NCBI RefSeq assembly: GCF_020667845.1
Contig: NZ_JAFMPQ010000001.1
Location: 62,001-126,000, forward strand
Source: Cognatishimia sp. F0-27
GTDB taxonomy: Bacteria; Pseudomonadota; Alphaproteobacteria; Rhodobacterales; Rhodobacteraceae
Length of the DNA stretch: 64,000 bases
Reading direction: 5' to 3'
The position numbers were made by a program, and so were the translations under genes. Under the pieces are notes generated by a model. That model had not been told where the DNA came from. It was given only the letters and a program-made list of their open reading frames with translations, and did no database searches. Shown here in pieces: positions 53,629 to 63,030 of the stretch (the first letter of the stretch is position 1; every line of letters begins with the position of its first letter).

Positions 53629-55968
53629 TTACGCGCCATAAGGCACCCACACGGTCTTGACCTCGGTTGCCGCATCCAGAAAGGCGCGCCCGTCGCCATC
53701 CGCGCCCATCCAGTCGCGTCCGGTCCCGTGTGTCACCCAACTCCGCTTCAGATTGCCCGCGGCGGCTTTTTCGATGACGCCTGACACGGGTGCCGAAGAA
53801 AACGACCAGATGGCGTCCACATCGAGATGGGCGGCAAGCGTCGGGGCAAGCTCCTCGTGGGAGCCGGTCAGGATGTTGACCACGCCACCCGGCACATCCG
53901 AGGTTTCGAGGACTTGATAGAAATCCGTCGCCGCCAGCGGAAAGGGCTCAGAGGCCACAAGCACGACGCGGTTGCCCATCGCAATGGCCGGGGCCATCAC
54001 CGAGATCAGACCAAGCAGAGGGAACGGATCGGGGCACAGCGCACCGATTACACCGCAGGGTTCGCGCATCGCCAGCGCCACCGCCCGCATCGGTACGGAG
54101 CGGACATCGCCGTCAAACTTGTCTGCCCATGCACCATAGGTGAACAACCGGTCGACCGATGCCTGCACCTCGGCCATGCCACCGGATCCGCCCGTAAGGC
54201 GATCAATCCGTGCGGCAAACTCCGCTTCCCGGGCGGCGAGGTTCTCCGCGATGTAATACAGCACCTGCGCCCGGTTATGCGCGGTTGCCTTCGACCACGC
54301 GGATGCCCCGCGCGCCGCTTCGACCGCGTTGCGCACATCCTTGCGATTGGCGATCGGGGCCTGCCCGATCAGCACGCCCGTCGCGTCATGGATATCACGC
54401 GCATATCCGCCATCGGGCCGGGCCTGCTTGCCCCCGATATAGAGCTTCGCCGTCCGGTCTACAGCCTGCGGTTCACTGGTCTCGCCCTCGAACGGCGCGA
54501 TGGCCGCTGCTGGCTCCGCCGCTTGCTCGGGCCTGGTATAGGCCATCAAGCCTTCCCAGCCGCCCTCGCGGCCAAAACCGGATTCGCGCAGGCCGCCAAA
54601 GCCTGCGGCCGCATCGAACATGTTTGTGCCGTTGACCCAGACCACACCAGCCACGAGACGGGGCGCGATATCGAGCGCCGTATTGATGTTTTCCGACCAG
54701 ACCGACGCAGCCAGCCCGTAGCGCGTGTTGTTGGCAATCTGGATGGCCTCTTCGGGGGTGCGGAACGTGCTCGCCACGAGGACCGGGCCAAAAATCTCTT
54801 CCTGCATCAAGGGGGATGCCGGCTCCAATCCCGTGATAAGGGTCGGCGGAAAGAAACACCCCTCCACGGGGCCTGTGCCGGGCTGATATACCGTGCCATC
54901 GCTGCTCTCGACCAACCGGGCGATCCTGTCGCGCTGCTCTGGCGAGACGATTGCGCCGATATCGATACACTTGTCGAGCGGATCCCCCATGCGCAGCATG
55001 TCCATCCGCCGCCGGAGCTTGCTGTGAAACCGCTCGGCGATGCCTTCCTGCACCAGCAAGCGCGACCCTGCACAGCAGACCTGCCCACCGTTGAACCAGA
55101 TCGCGTCGACAAGCCCTTCGATCGCACTGTCGATATCGGCGTCTTCCATGACGATATAGGGCGACTTGCCACCCAGCTCGAGCGTCAACGCAATACCGCG
55201 CCCCGCGGTCGCTTCACGGATCTTGCGGCCAACCTCGGTCGAACCGGTAAAGGCGATCTTGTCCACATCGGCTTCGACCAGCGCCGCACCAACGGCACCG
55301 TCACCCGTCACAATATTGACAACCCCTTTCGGAAGACCTGCCTGCCGGCACAGATCGGCAAACAGCAAGGCCGTCAGCGATGTCCATTCCGCCGGTTTGA
55401 GCACGACGGTATTGCCCATGGCCAGCGCTGGCGCGACCTTCCATGCCAGCATCAGAAGCGGGAAATTCCACGGGATGATCTGGCCGCAGACACCAAGAGC
55501 GGCGCGCCCCGGCAATTCGCGCTCCATGAGTTGCGCCATGCCGGCGTGATAATAGAAATGCCGTTGCGCAAGCGGGATGTCGATATCGCGGCTTTCGCGG
55601 ATGGGCTTTCCGTTATCGAGCGTTTCGAGCACCGCGAACAGCCGCGCGTGTTTCTGCAAAAGCCGCGCAAGCGCATAAAGATAGCGCGCCCGTCCCGGAC
55701 CGCCCAAGCCTGCCCAGCCCGGTTGCGCCGCGCGCGCGGCGGCCACGGCCAACGCTACCTCTTTTGGGCTGGCTTGACTGATCTCGGCGAGCACCTCGCC
55801 ATTGGCCGGGTTCGCGCTCTCGAAGCGCTCTGTGCCGGGCGCGGTAAAGGCGCCGTCGATGAAATGGCCGAACCGCGAGCCCTGATCCACAAGCCACGCC
55901 AGCGCATCTTCGGACGATTCGGGCGCGGCGCCGTAGTCCATGGTCTCGAAAATCTCTTTGACGGTCAT
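53629..55968 (-). CDS. Two-domain aldehyde dehydrogenase, ALDH16 type
   Basis: A 779-residue protein made of a complete aldehyde dehydrogenase (residues 1 to about 490) and a second, degenerate ALDH domain. The first has the catalytic Cys in NGGQVCCAGSRL, the base Glu in LTLELGGKSP, the NAD-binding FTGSTEVGRKI and IPWNFPLLMLAWK. The second lacks the catalytic Cys/Glu segment. This is the layout of ALDH16, known in bacteria of the Roseobacter group and in animals. The protein oxidises aldehydes with NAD; the physiological substrate is uncertain. GGGAGCAGG precedes the ATG. It forms an operon with deoC and a small membrane protein. Confidence 0.9.
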   Translation of the reverse strand: MTVKEIFETMDYGAAPESSEDALAWLVDQGSRFGHFIDGAFTAPGTERFESANPANGEVLAEISQASPKEVALAVAAARAAQPGWAGLGGPGRARYLYALARLLQKHARLFAVLETLDNGKPIRESRDIDIPLAQRHFYYHAGMAQLMERELPGRAALGVCGQIIPWNFPLLMLAWKVAPALAMGNTVVLKPAEWTSLTALLFADLCRQAGLPKGVVNIVTGDGAVGAALVEADVDKIAFTGSTEVGRKIREATAGRGIALTLELGGKSPYIVMEDADIDSAIEGLVDAIWFNGGQVCCAGSRLLVQEGIAERFHSKLRRRMDMLRMGDPLDKCIDIGAIVSPEQRDRIARLVESSDGTVYQPGTGPVEGCFFPPTLITGLEPASPLMQEEIFGPVLVASTFRTPEEAIQIANNTRYGLAASVWSENINTALDIAPRLVAGVVWVNGTNMFDAAAGFGGLRESGFGREGGWEGLMAYTRPEQAAEPAAAIAPFEGETSEPQAVDRTAKLYIGGKQARPDGGYARDIHDATGVLIGQAPIANRKDVRNAVEAARGASAWSKATAHNRAQVLYYIAENLAAREAEFAARIDRLTGGSGGMAEVQASVDRLFTYGAWADKFDGDVRSVPMRAVALAMREPCGVIGALCPDPFPLLGLISVMAPAIAMGNRVVLVASEPFPLAATDFYQVLETSDVPGGVVNILTGSHEELAPTLAAHLDVDAIWSFSSAPVSGVIEKAAAGNLKRSWVTHGTGRDWMGADGDGRAFLDAATEVKTVWVPYGA

Positions 55969-56267
55969 GAGACCTGCTCCCGTATGACAAGGAAAATGAC
56001 ATAGACCAGCCACAGGACAGCAGCCCCCCAGAGCACGCGCTGCACCCGGCCGACATGTCGATAGAGACGTGCGTAGTCCTGCATCTCCTCTGGCGTTCCG
56101 TCCGCTGGCGGCGCGTAATCGGGTTCCGGCCCGAGCATACGCTGCATCCGGGTCGGCAGATCGCGCACAGCCCGGCGCAGCTTGCGCCGCTTCCAGCTTT
56201 GGGCCCCCAGCCATAGCGCAAAGAACAGGCCGAACAGAAGGATGTAGGGGTTGTTCTGCATCGACAT
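55965..56267 (-). CDS. Small membrane protein between deoC and ALDH16
   Basis: A 100-residue protein with an N-terminal membrane helix (NPYILLFGLFFALWLGAQ), a basic and then charged loop (WKRRKLRRAVRDLPTRMQRM), and a C-terminal helix (VLWGAAVLWLVYVIFLVIRE). The start is eight bases after the deoC stop, and its stop overlaps the ALDH16 start by four bases (ATGA), which strongly suggests a real coupled gene. The function is unknown. Confidence 0.75.
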   Translation of the reverse strand: MSMQNNPYILLFGLFFALWLGAQSWKRRKLRRAVRDLPTRMQRMLGPEPDYAPPADGTPEEMQDYARLYRHVGRVQRVLWGAAVLWLVYVIFLVIREQVS

Positions 56268-56275
56268 GCCCCGGC

Positions 56276-57286
56276 TCAGCTCATCGCATGACGCCACGAC
56301 GCCGAGTATGCGCCGGTGACGTGATGCTCCAACTGCCGTTCGATATCGCCGAGCAGGGACGAGGCCCCGAACCGGAAGAGTTCCGGCCTGAGCCACGGAT
56401 CGCCGAGCTCCTCCTTGATCAGAGCGAGGTAGGTCAGCGCATCCTTGGCCTTGGAGATGCCGCCTGCCGGCTTGTATCCGACGCGAATGCCGGTGCGATC
56501 CTCGTAGTCGCGGATCGCCCGGATCATGACGAGGCTCACGGGCAAGGTGGCATTCACGCTCTCCTTGCCGGTGGAGGTCTTGATGAAATCAGCGCCCGCC
56601 ATCATGCAGACGAGAGAGGCGCGCGCCACATTGGTCAACGTGCCCAGCTCCCCGGTTGCGAGGATCGCCTTGACATGCGCATCCCCGCAAGCCGCCCGGA
56701 AGGCGCGCATCTCGTCGTAAAGCCCGTGCCAGTCGCCCATCAGAACCTTGCGCCGCGAAATGACGATATCGATCTCGGCCGCGCCCGCCTTGACGCTTTC
56801 CTCGATCTCCTGAACCCGCAGATACATGGGAGACAACCCGGCAGGAAACCCCGTGGACACCGCCGCCACCGGAATGCCGCTGCCATCCAGCGCAGCGACC
56901 GCAGTCTCGATCATGTCATGATAGACGCAGACCGCACCCGTGGTCAGGCCTTGCAGCCCGAGCGCTTCCAGAAGATCGGTGCGCACCGGATGGCGCGCCT
57001 TGGCGCATAAACGGCGCACCCGCCCCGGCGTGTCATCACCCGCCAGCGTGGTCAGGTCGATGCAGCTGATCGCACGCGCAAGCCAGGCGGCTTGATGCGA
57101 TTTCTTCACGCTGCGCCGCCCCGGCAGGCTGGAGGCACGGCGTTCCACGGCAGAGCGGTTGACCCGCGCGCGCATCACCCAATCCATGTCAAGATCCATG
57201 CCCGGATTGCGGGTGCCATGCGGCATGGTTTGCGGCAATTGCGCAGGGGTGGTGCCGGTCTGACCGGTTTGCGTCTCGATTTCCAT
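56276..57286 (-). CDS. deoC: Deoxyribose-phosphate aldolase
   Basis: Splits 2-deoxyribose 5-phosphate into glyceraldehyde 3-phosphate and acetaldehyde. The 336-residue protein is the longer alphaproteobacterial form. It has the Schiff-base lysine in ADFIKTSTGK, CIDLTTLAGDDT near the start of the TIM barrel and the proton-relay lysine in RVGYKPAGGIS. GAGGAG precedes the ATG; a longer upstream frame is not family-like. The downstream aldehyde dehydrogenase could oxidise the acetaldehyde. Confidence 0.94.
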   Translation of the reverse strand: MEIETQTGQTGTTPAQLPQTMPHGTRNPGMDLDMDWVMRARVNRSAVERRASSLPGRRSVKKSHQAAWLARAISCIDLTTLAGDDTPGRVRRLCAKARHPVRTDLLEALGLQGLTTGAVCVYHDMIETAVAALDGSGIPVAAVSTGFPAGLSPMYLRVQEIEESVKAGAAEIDIVISRRKVLMGDWHGLYDEMRAFRAACGDAHVKAILATGELGTLTNVARASLVCMMAGADFIKTSTGKESVNATLPVSLVMIRAIRDYEDRTGIRVGYKPAGGISKAKDALTYLALIKEELGDPWLRPELFRFGASSLLGDIERQLEHHVTGAYSASWRHAMS

Positions 57287-57489
57287 GGCGCTCTCCTCAA
57301 GGGGGAAACTCGCATGGCCCGGCGCGGATATGCAAGCAAACTCGGCCCGGGTGACGTGCCGTCCTGCCGGGCCCAATCCGGCGCATCAGCCCGTCGCGGG
57401 CCTGTCCCTGATGGCCGGCTCACCATACGGCGCGGCCCATTTGCCACCGGCGCGGCGTGCGAAGGACGCAGGACCCCGCTGGGAAGGAC

Positions 57490-57518
57490 TCGAAAAAGAA
57501 CAAATCATGAACTATAAT
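57490..57518 (+). promoter_or_regulatory. dnaE2 promoter
   Basis: A perfect TATAAT (57513-57518) lies 17 bases after TCGAAA (57490-57495, 4 of 6 matches to the -35 consensus). The expected transcription start is at or within a base or two of the dnaE2 ATG (57526), so the message is probably leaderless. Confidence 0.65.
57498..57512. promoter_or_regulatory. LexA (SOS) box of the alphaproteobacterial type
   Basis: GAACAAATCATGAAC is GTTC-N7-GTTC on the minus strand, the LexA box of Rhodobacter and other alphaproteobacteria. It fills the space between the -35 and -10 elements, ideal for repression of dnaE2. Confidence 0.75.
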
Positions 57519-57525
57519 CTGGGAC

Positions 57526-60500
57526 ATGTTTGCAGAGCTGTCGATCACGTCCAATTTCACCTTTCTCACCGGGGCCTCCCACCCCGAGGAGTACATGGAG
57601 CGTGCGGCGCTGATGGGGCTGAGCGCCATCGCCATCGCCGATACGAACTCGGTGGCCGGAATCGTGCGCGCCCACACCCGCGGGCGCGAGATTGCGCGCG
57701 ATGTGGCCGAGCGCGATGCACTGGAGACCCGCGATGGCCCCATCGGCCCTCCCGCACCGCCCGGCTGCCCGGCACCGCCTTCTGCCGATATCCGCAATGT
57801 CCCGCGCTTGATCCCTGCGGCGCGGCTGGTCTTTGCGGAAGGGATCGAGATCACGGCATTGGCCGCCACGCGCGCGGGTTGGGCCCTGCTCTGCCGGCTG
57901 ATTTCCAAAGGGCGTCTGCGCGCCGAAAAGGGCACATGCGACCTGTCCGTCAAGGACCTCCCGCCTGATCTGACAGGGCTCCGGTTGATCCTGCACCCGC
58001 CACAGGCACTCCGAAACACGCGCGGCGCGAGCGGATGGCGGACAGAGGCGGAACGGCTGACGCGCCGCTTCCCCGCATGCCTCCTCGCGCTGACGCCCGC
58101 CTATGATGGGCAGGACGCGGCACGCATGACCGCCCATGCGGATCTGGCGCGTGACCTCGGGCTCGATACCGTCGCCACCGCCTGCCCGATGATGCATCAC
58201 GGCCGCCGCCGCCCCCTGGCCGATGTGCTCACGGCCATCCGCACCGGCAAGCGGGTCGACGACCTGGGCCGGGCGGCGCTGGCCAATGGTGAAAAACGGC
58301 TGCGGTCGGATGCCGAGATGCGTCGCCTTCTGGGCCCGGAGGCCGCCGCCGTCGACCGCGCACAGGCCCTTGCAGAGAGTTGCGTCTTCGATCTTCAGAG
58401 CCTGCGCTACGAATACCCGTCCGAGATCACCGATGGCGAAACGGCGCCACAGCGACTGTCGCGACTCGCCCATGACGGTCTGCGCTGGCGCTATCCGCAG
58501 GGCGCGCCGGAGCATGTGCAAAAACTGCTGGCGCATGAACTGGCGCTGATCGGCAAGCTGAAATACGAGCCCTATTTCCTCACCGTGCGCGACATCGTCG
58601 CCTTTGCCCGCTCCCGCGACATCCTGTGTCAGGGGCGCGGCTCGGCGGCCAATTCGGTGGTCTGCTACTGTCTCGGCGTCACCTCCGTCTCCCCGGAGAT
58701 CGGCACGATGGTCTTTGAGCGCTTTGTATCGGAGGCCCGCGACGAACCACCGGATATCGACGTGGATTTCGAACATGAACGGCGCGAGGAGGTGATCCAG
58801 CATATCTACGAACGCTACGGGCGGCACCGCGCCGGGCTCTGTGCCACGGTCATCCATTATCGCGGCAAGCGCGCCGTGCGCGAGGTCGGCACCGCCATGG
58901 GCCTGAGCAAGGACACGATCGGCGCGCTGTCTTCACAGCTCTGGGGCTTTTTCTCCACCAACGGGCTGGAAGCCGAGCGCATGCGGGAGATCGGGCTCGA
59001 TTCAACCGATCACCGTTTGCAACTCACCATGAAGCTGATCTTTGAGATCATCGGCTTCCCGCGCCACCTGTCCCAGCATGTGGGCGGCTTCATCATCACC
59101 GAAGGGCGGCTCGACGAACTGGTCCCGATCGAGAACGCCACGATGGAGGGCCGCACCGTCATCTGCTGGGACAAGGACGATATCGACAGCCTCGGCATCC
59201 TCAAGGTCGATGTGCTCTCGCTCGGGATGCTCACCTGCATCCGCAAGGCGTTTGACCTCATTGCCACGCATCACGGGGACCGCCACACGCTCGCGACGCT
59301 GCCGCCGGAGGATCCGCGCGTCTATGACATGCTGTGCCAGGCCGACAGCGTCGGGGTGTTTCAGGTCGAAAGCCGCGCGCAGATGAACTTCCTACCCCGT
59401 ATGCGCCCGCGCTGTTTCTATGATCTGGTCATCGAGGTGGCGATCATCCGCCCCGGCCCGATCCAGGGCGACATGCTCCACCCCTATCTGCGCCGCCGCA
59501 ATGGCGAGGAAGAGGTCTCCTTCCCTTCCGATGCGCTGGGGCAAGTGCTCGGCAAGACGCTGGGCGTGCCGCTGTTTCAGGAACAGGCCATGCAGATCGC
59601 CATAATCGGCGCGGGCTTCACCCCGGATCAGGCCGACCGGTTGCGCCGCGCGCTTGCCACCTTCAAGAAAAAGGGTCACGTGAGCGAGTTTCGCACGCTC
59701 TTCATGCGCGGCATGGCCCGCAATGGCTATGACGCCGAGTTTGCGGAGCGCTGCTTTGCCCAGATCGAGGGCTTCGGCTCCTACGGCTTTCCCGAAAGCC
59801 ATGCGGCGAGTTTTGCGCTGCTGGTCTATGCCTCGGCGTGGATCAAACGGCACCATCCCGGCATCTTTGCCTGCGCACTTCTGAACTCCCAGCCGATGGG
59901 GTTCTACGCCCCGGCGCAGATCGTGCGCGACGCGCGCGAGCATGGCGTCACCGTTCGGCCGATCTGTATCAATGCGAGTTACTGGGACAACGTGATGGAA
60001 CCCGACGGGCGCGGCGGGCTTGCCCTGCGTCTGGGGTTTCGCCAGATCAAGGGGCTCGGTGAGGATGATGCCCAATGGATCCCTGCCGCGCGCGGCAATG
60101 GCTATCAGTCGGTGCGCGATGTCTGGCGCCGCGCGGGACTGGCGCCGCCCTTGCTGGCCAAGCTGGCGGAGGCGGATGTCTTTGCCGGGCTGGGCCTGAC
60201 CCGCCGCGATGCGCTGTGGGAATCCAAGGCCCTCTCCAACGGGCCGGAATTGCCGCTTTTCGCGCAGGATATCGACGGCGAGGCCATCGACGAGCCCGCC
60301 GCGCATCTGCCCGCCATGACGCTCGGCGAAGAGGTGGTCGAGGATTACGTCTCGACCCGGCTGACGCTCAAGGCGCATCCGGTGGCGCTGTTACGCCACA
60401 TCCTCACGCCGGGCACACCGCCCATCCCGGGCGCACCGGCCGCCCGGCCGCCCTCCCGTGATGCGGCGGCGCAGCCTGCGCGACCGGCCCTGCCCGCCCC

Positions 60501-60534
60501 GGCCAGCTATGACAGAGACGCCCGGCGCGAGTGA
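57526..60534 (+). CDS. dnaE2: Error-prone DNA polymerase DnaE2, C-terminal OB-fold missing
   Basis: SOS-induced C-family polymerase that works with ImuA/ImuB in damage-induced mutagenesis. The 1002-residue protein has the PHP domain (FAELSITSNFTFLTGASHPEEY start) and the polymerase core with CQGRGSAANSVVCYCLG and the catalytic PDIDVDFEHERR. Further core blocks are RHLSQHVGGFIITEG, SVGVFQVESRAQM and FGSYGFPESHAASFALLVY. The protein ends soon after VVEDYVSTRLTLKAHPVALLR with a Pro/Ala-rich tail. Other DnaE2 proteins carry about 90-100 more residues here, forming an OB-fold. No ribosome binding site is evident before the ATG. The last 28 bases overlap a convergent gene. No imuA/imuB genes are in the window. 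Confidence 0.93.
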   Translation: MFAELSITSNFTFLTGASHPEEYMERAALMGLSAIAIADTNSVAGIVRAHTRGREIARDVAERDALETRDGPIGPPAPPGCPAPPSADIRNVPRLIPAARLVFAEGIEITALAATRAGWALLCRLISKGRLRAEKGTCDLSVKDLPPDLTGLRLILHPPQALRNTRGASGWRTEAERLTRRFPACLLALTPAYDGQDAARMTAHADLARDLGLDTVATACPMMHHGRRRPLADVLTAIRTGKRVDDLGRAALANGEKRLRSDAEMRRLLGPEAAAVDRAQALAESCVFDLQSLRYEYPSEITDGETAPQRLSRLAHDGLRWRYPQGAPEHVQKLLAHELALIGKLKYEPYFLTVRDIVAFARSRDILCQGRGSAANSVVCYCLGVTSVSPEIGTMVFERFVSEARDEPPDIDVDFEHERREEVIQHIYERYGRHRAGLCATVIHYRGKRAVREVGTAMGLSKDTIGALSSQLWGFFSTNGLEAERMREIGLDSTDHRLQLTMKLIFEIIGFPRHLSQHVGGFIITEGRLDELVPIENATMEGRTVICWDKDDIDSLGILKVDVLSLGMLTCIRKAFDLIATHHGDRHTLATLPPEDPRVYDMLCQADSVGVFQVESRAQMNFLPRMRPRCFYDLVIEVAIIRPGPIQGDMLHPYLRRRNGEEEVSFPSDALGQVLGKTLGVPLFQEQAMQIAIIGAGFTPDQADRLRRALATFKKKGHVSEFRTLFMRGMARNGYDAEFAERCFAQIEGFGSYGFPESHAASFALLVYASAWIKRHHPGIFACALLNSQPMGFYAPAQIVRDAREHGVTVRPICINASYWDNVMEPDGRGGLALRLGFRQIKGLGEDDAQWIPAARGNGYQSVRDVWRRAGLAPPLLAKLAEADVFAGLGLTRRDALWESKALSNGPELPLFAQDIDGEAIDEPAAHLPAMTLGEEVVEDYVSTRLTLKAHPVALLRHILTPGTPPIPGAPAARPPSRDAAAQPARPALPAPASYDRDARRE

Positions 60535-61325
60535 TCGAGCCCGCGTGCCACCGCTTGCGCCACGGCGTCGGGATGACTGGCAACACACATATGTCCCGCC
60601 CCGTCGATCACGACCTCCTCCGCGTTCGGCAACCGCGCCGCCAGCCCCGCATGGATGGCCGCGACGATGGGCACCGTTCCGGCGCCCCGGATCATCATCA
60701 CCGGAGCCGCAATCCGTTCGAGCCCGCCCGGAGCCAGGATATCATGTATGTCGTCCCAAAGCGCTGAACGGCTGTTCAGGATAAAGGGCATATTTGCGAT
60801 CATCATGGCCCGCGCCTGTGGCGTGAAACCGTCCCAGCGCGTGCCGTCGCCCCACCGGCGGTTGAAGGCGCGCGCCGCACCCTCCGCGTCGCCGGCCTCA
60901 TGAAGCGCGGCAAACCCCTGCTCCGCCGCACGATGCGCCGCAAAATCCGGATCGTTGCGCGCCGCGGCAAAGAGCACCGGTTCCACAAGCGACAGGGAGA
61001 GGACCTTTTCGGGCGCCTCCACCGCGAGACGCAAAGCCACCGTTCCCCCAAAGCTGTGGCCGATCAGGTGCATGGGCCTATCAAAAAAGCTCCGCGCCAT
61101 GTCTGTCGCCTGATCGTGCACATCGCGGCCCGGCGCCCATGGCCCCGATTTCCCGTGTCCCGGCAGATCCGGCACCGTCAGGGTCGCACGCTCTGCAAGA
61201 CCGGCTGCCACGCCACGCCACATGGCCCCCCGCCCAAGCCCGCAATGCAGAACGAGCGCGGGCATCGCGCCCGCGCCCATTTCCTGCCAAGACGTCTCCG
61301 TGCCGCCCCGAAGCGCGTTTGGCAT
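60507..61325 (-). CDS. Alpha/beta hydrolase
   Basis: A 272-residue alpha/beta-hydrolase: HCGLGRGAMWRGVA near the oxyanion loop, DLPGHGKSG, the nucleophile Ser in LIGHSFGGTVALRL and a C-terminal His in IDGAGHMCVASHPDA. The closest families are lactonases and esterases such as carboxylesterase BioH-like or 3-oxoadipate enol-lactonase types; the substrate is unknown. Its start overlaps the stop of the isomerase-like gene upstream by one base, so they form an operon. The 3' end overlaps dnaE2 by 28 bases. Confidence 0.88.
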   Translation of the reverse strand: MPNALRGGTETSWQEMGAGAMPALVLHCGLGRGAMWRGVAAGLAERATLTVPDLPGHGKSGPWAPGRDVHDQATDMARSFFDRPMHLIGHSFGGTVALRLAVEAPEKVLSLSLVEPVLFAAARNDPDFAAHRAAEQGFAALHEAGDAEGAARAFNRRWGDGTRWDGFTPQARAMMIANMPFILNSRSALWDDIHDILAPGGLERIAAPVMMIRGAGTVPIVAAIHAGLAARLPNAEEVVIDGAGHMCVASHPDAVAQAVARGLDHSRRASLS

Positions 61326-61924
61326 CAGAGCTCTCCCTTGAGATGCGCCTCCAGATCATCAAGCTTGTCCTGTCCCCAGAAGCTCTCGCCACTGTCAACC
61401 AAGTAGAACGGCGCGCCAAAGACACCCCGCTCGACGGCTTCTTCGAGATTGGCGGCGTAGGTCTCGGCCCCGACCAGAAGGCCGCTGTCGACAAGGCTCG
61501 GGTCAAAACCCGCGGCGGTCAGGCATTCGCGCACGACCGCGTCCTCGGCAATGTCCTTTTCTTCGGCCCAGCAGGCCCGCAAGATCCCGTGGCACAGCGC
61601 GCCAAGATCGCCGCCACCGGCTTTCTGCGCCGCGATGATCGCATAGGAGGACGGCGCCGGATTGGTCGGCCAATGCGCCGGCTTGAGGGTGAGCTCCATG
61701 CCAAGCTTGCGGGCCTGCCGGGGCAGGTCCTGCGCGCGGTAAGCCTGTCGCGACGGGTGCCGGTCCTTGGGGGGTGTGCCGCCCGTGCGTCCGAACAAGG
61801 CGACGATATCGAGAGGTTTGTAGGTGATCGTCGCACCGGTACGGGCCGCAACCTCCTCGAGCCGTGTGCCCGCCAGATAGGCAAAAGGCGAAAGCGTTGC
61901 GAAATAGTAATCGATATGGGCCAT
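61325..61924 (-). CDS. 2-hydroxychromene-2-carboxylate isomerase-like DsbA-fold protein
   Basis: A 199-residue protein of the DsbA/kappa-GST fold. It starts MAHIDYYFATLSPFAYLAG, with Ser in place of the DsbA cysteine, as in glutathione-dependent isomerases. It contains GMELTLKPAHWPTNPAPSSYAI and AVERGVFGAPFYLVDSGESFWGQDKLD. The archetype isomerises an intermediate of naphthalene degradation; most relatives have unknown substrates. The longer frame upstream lacks similarity. First gene of a two-gene operon with the hydrolase, divergent from prs. Confidence 0.9.
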   Translation of the reverse strand: MAHIDYYFATLSPFAYLAGTRLEEVAARTGATITYKPLDIVALFGRTGGTPPKDRHPSRQAYRAQDLPRQARKLGMELTLKPAHWPTNPAPSSYAIIAAQKAGGGDLGALCHGILRACWAEEKDIAEDAVVRECLTAAGFDPSLVDSGLLVGAETYAANLEEAVERGVFGAPFYLVDSGESFWGQDKLDDLEAHLKGEL

Positions 61925-62019
61925 GTCGGTGCTGTCCTGTGCTGGTTCTGGCCGGAACCGTAGGGCCATGCTAAGCGGTCGGCAAGTTCACGAATCCGTC
62001 ACACTCCCGGAGCCTTCCC

Positions 62020-63030
62020 ATGCCAACCGTCATCGAACCCAAGCTGATTGCCGGCAATTCCAACCAACCACTGGCAAAAGCGATCGCGCGGCGCATGTCG
62101 CTCTACCGTGGCATGTCCGTCGGGCTGGTGGATGCACGGGTGGAACGTTTCAACGATCAGGAGATCTTTGTCGAAGTGTTCGAAAACGTGCGCGGGGAGG
62201 ACATGTTCATCCTGCAGTCCACATCGAACCCCGCCAATGACAACCTGATGGAGCTTCTCATCATGGCGGATGCGCTGCGCCGGTCATCGGCCGCGCGGAT
62301 CACCGCCGTGATCCCCTATTTCGGCTATGCCCGCCAGGATCGCCGCACCAAGGCGCGCACGCCGATCACCGCAAAGCTCGTGGCCAACATGGTTGCTGAA
62401 TCCGGGATTGAGCGGGTTTTGACGATGGACCTGCACGCCGCGCAGATTCAGGGCTTTTTCGACATGCCCGTGGACAACCTCTATGCCTCTCCGATCTTCG
62501 CCATCGATATTCTGAACCAGTTTGCTGGCGCGCTTTCCGATGTGATGGTCGTATCTCCGGACGTGGGCGGCGTGGCGCGGGCGCGCGAATTGGCCAAGCG
62601 GATCAATGCGCCCCTCGCGATTGTCGACAAGCGCCGGGAGAAGCCGGGCGAGATCGCCGAGATGACCGTGATCGGCGATGTGACCGGCAAGAAATGCATC
62701 ATTGTCGACGATATCTGCGACACGGCCGGCACGCTGTGCAAGGCTGCAGAAGTGCTGATGGAGCACGGCGCCACCGAGGTCCATGCCTATATTTCGCACG
62801 GGGTCATGTCTGGCCCGGCGGTGGATCGTGTGACAAATTCCGTGATGAAATCGCTGGTGCTCACGGACACGATCCAACCCACCGAGCCGGTAGCCAATGC
62901 CGCCAACATCCGCGTCTTGCCGACCGCGCCGCTTTTTGCGCAATCCATCCTGAACATCTGGAATGGCACTTCGGTTTCGTCTCTGTTCGAGACCGAGACA
63001 CTCGGCCCGATTTACGAAGGCATTCTCTAG
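62020..63030 (+). CDS. prs: Ribose-phosphate pyrophosphokinase
   Basis: Makes phosphoribosyl pyrophosphate from ribose 5-phosphate and ATP for nucleotide, histidine and tryptophan synthesis. The 336-residue protein has [20 protein letters not shown], the flexible loop and metal site [25 protein letters not shown] read in parts, [17 protein letters not shown], and the PRPP-binding [11 protein letters not shown]. It is slightly longer than E. coli Prs (315), as usual in Rhodobacterales. It is divergent from the isomerase-like gene, and its 3' end overlaps the DUF1801 gene by four bases. Confidence 0.96.
   Translation: MPTVIEPKLIAGNSNQPLAKAIARRMSLYRGMSVGLVDARVERFNDQEIFVEVFENVRGEDMFILQSTSNPANDNLMELLIMADALRRSSAARITAVIPYFGYARQDRRTKARTPITAKLVANMVAESGIERVLTMDLHAAQIQGFFDMPVDNLYASPIFAIDILNQFAGALSDVMVVSPDVGGVARARELAKRINAPLAIVDKRREKPGEIAEMTVIGDVTGKKCIIVDDICDTAGTLCKAAEVLMEHGATEVHAYISHGVMSGPAVDRVTNSVMKSLVLTDTIQPTEPVANAANIRVLPTAPLFAQSILNIWNGTSVSSLFETETLGPIYEGIL

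Noticed and set aside
53589-53639. The 12-bp sequence CTTACGCGCCAT occurs twice, 39 bp apart, at and after the ALDH16 stop
   Set aside because: Too short and imperfect in its flanks to claim an attachment site or element.
53827-56004. A 725-codon plus-strand open frame opposite the ALDH16 gene
   Set aside because: Antisense shadow of a well-conserved enzyme; composition is Arg/His/Gln rich without any domain.
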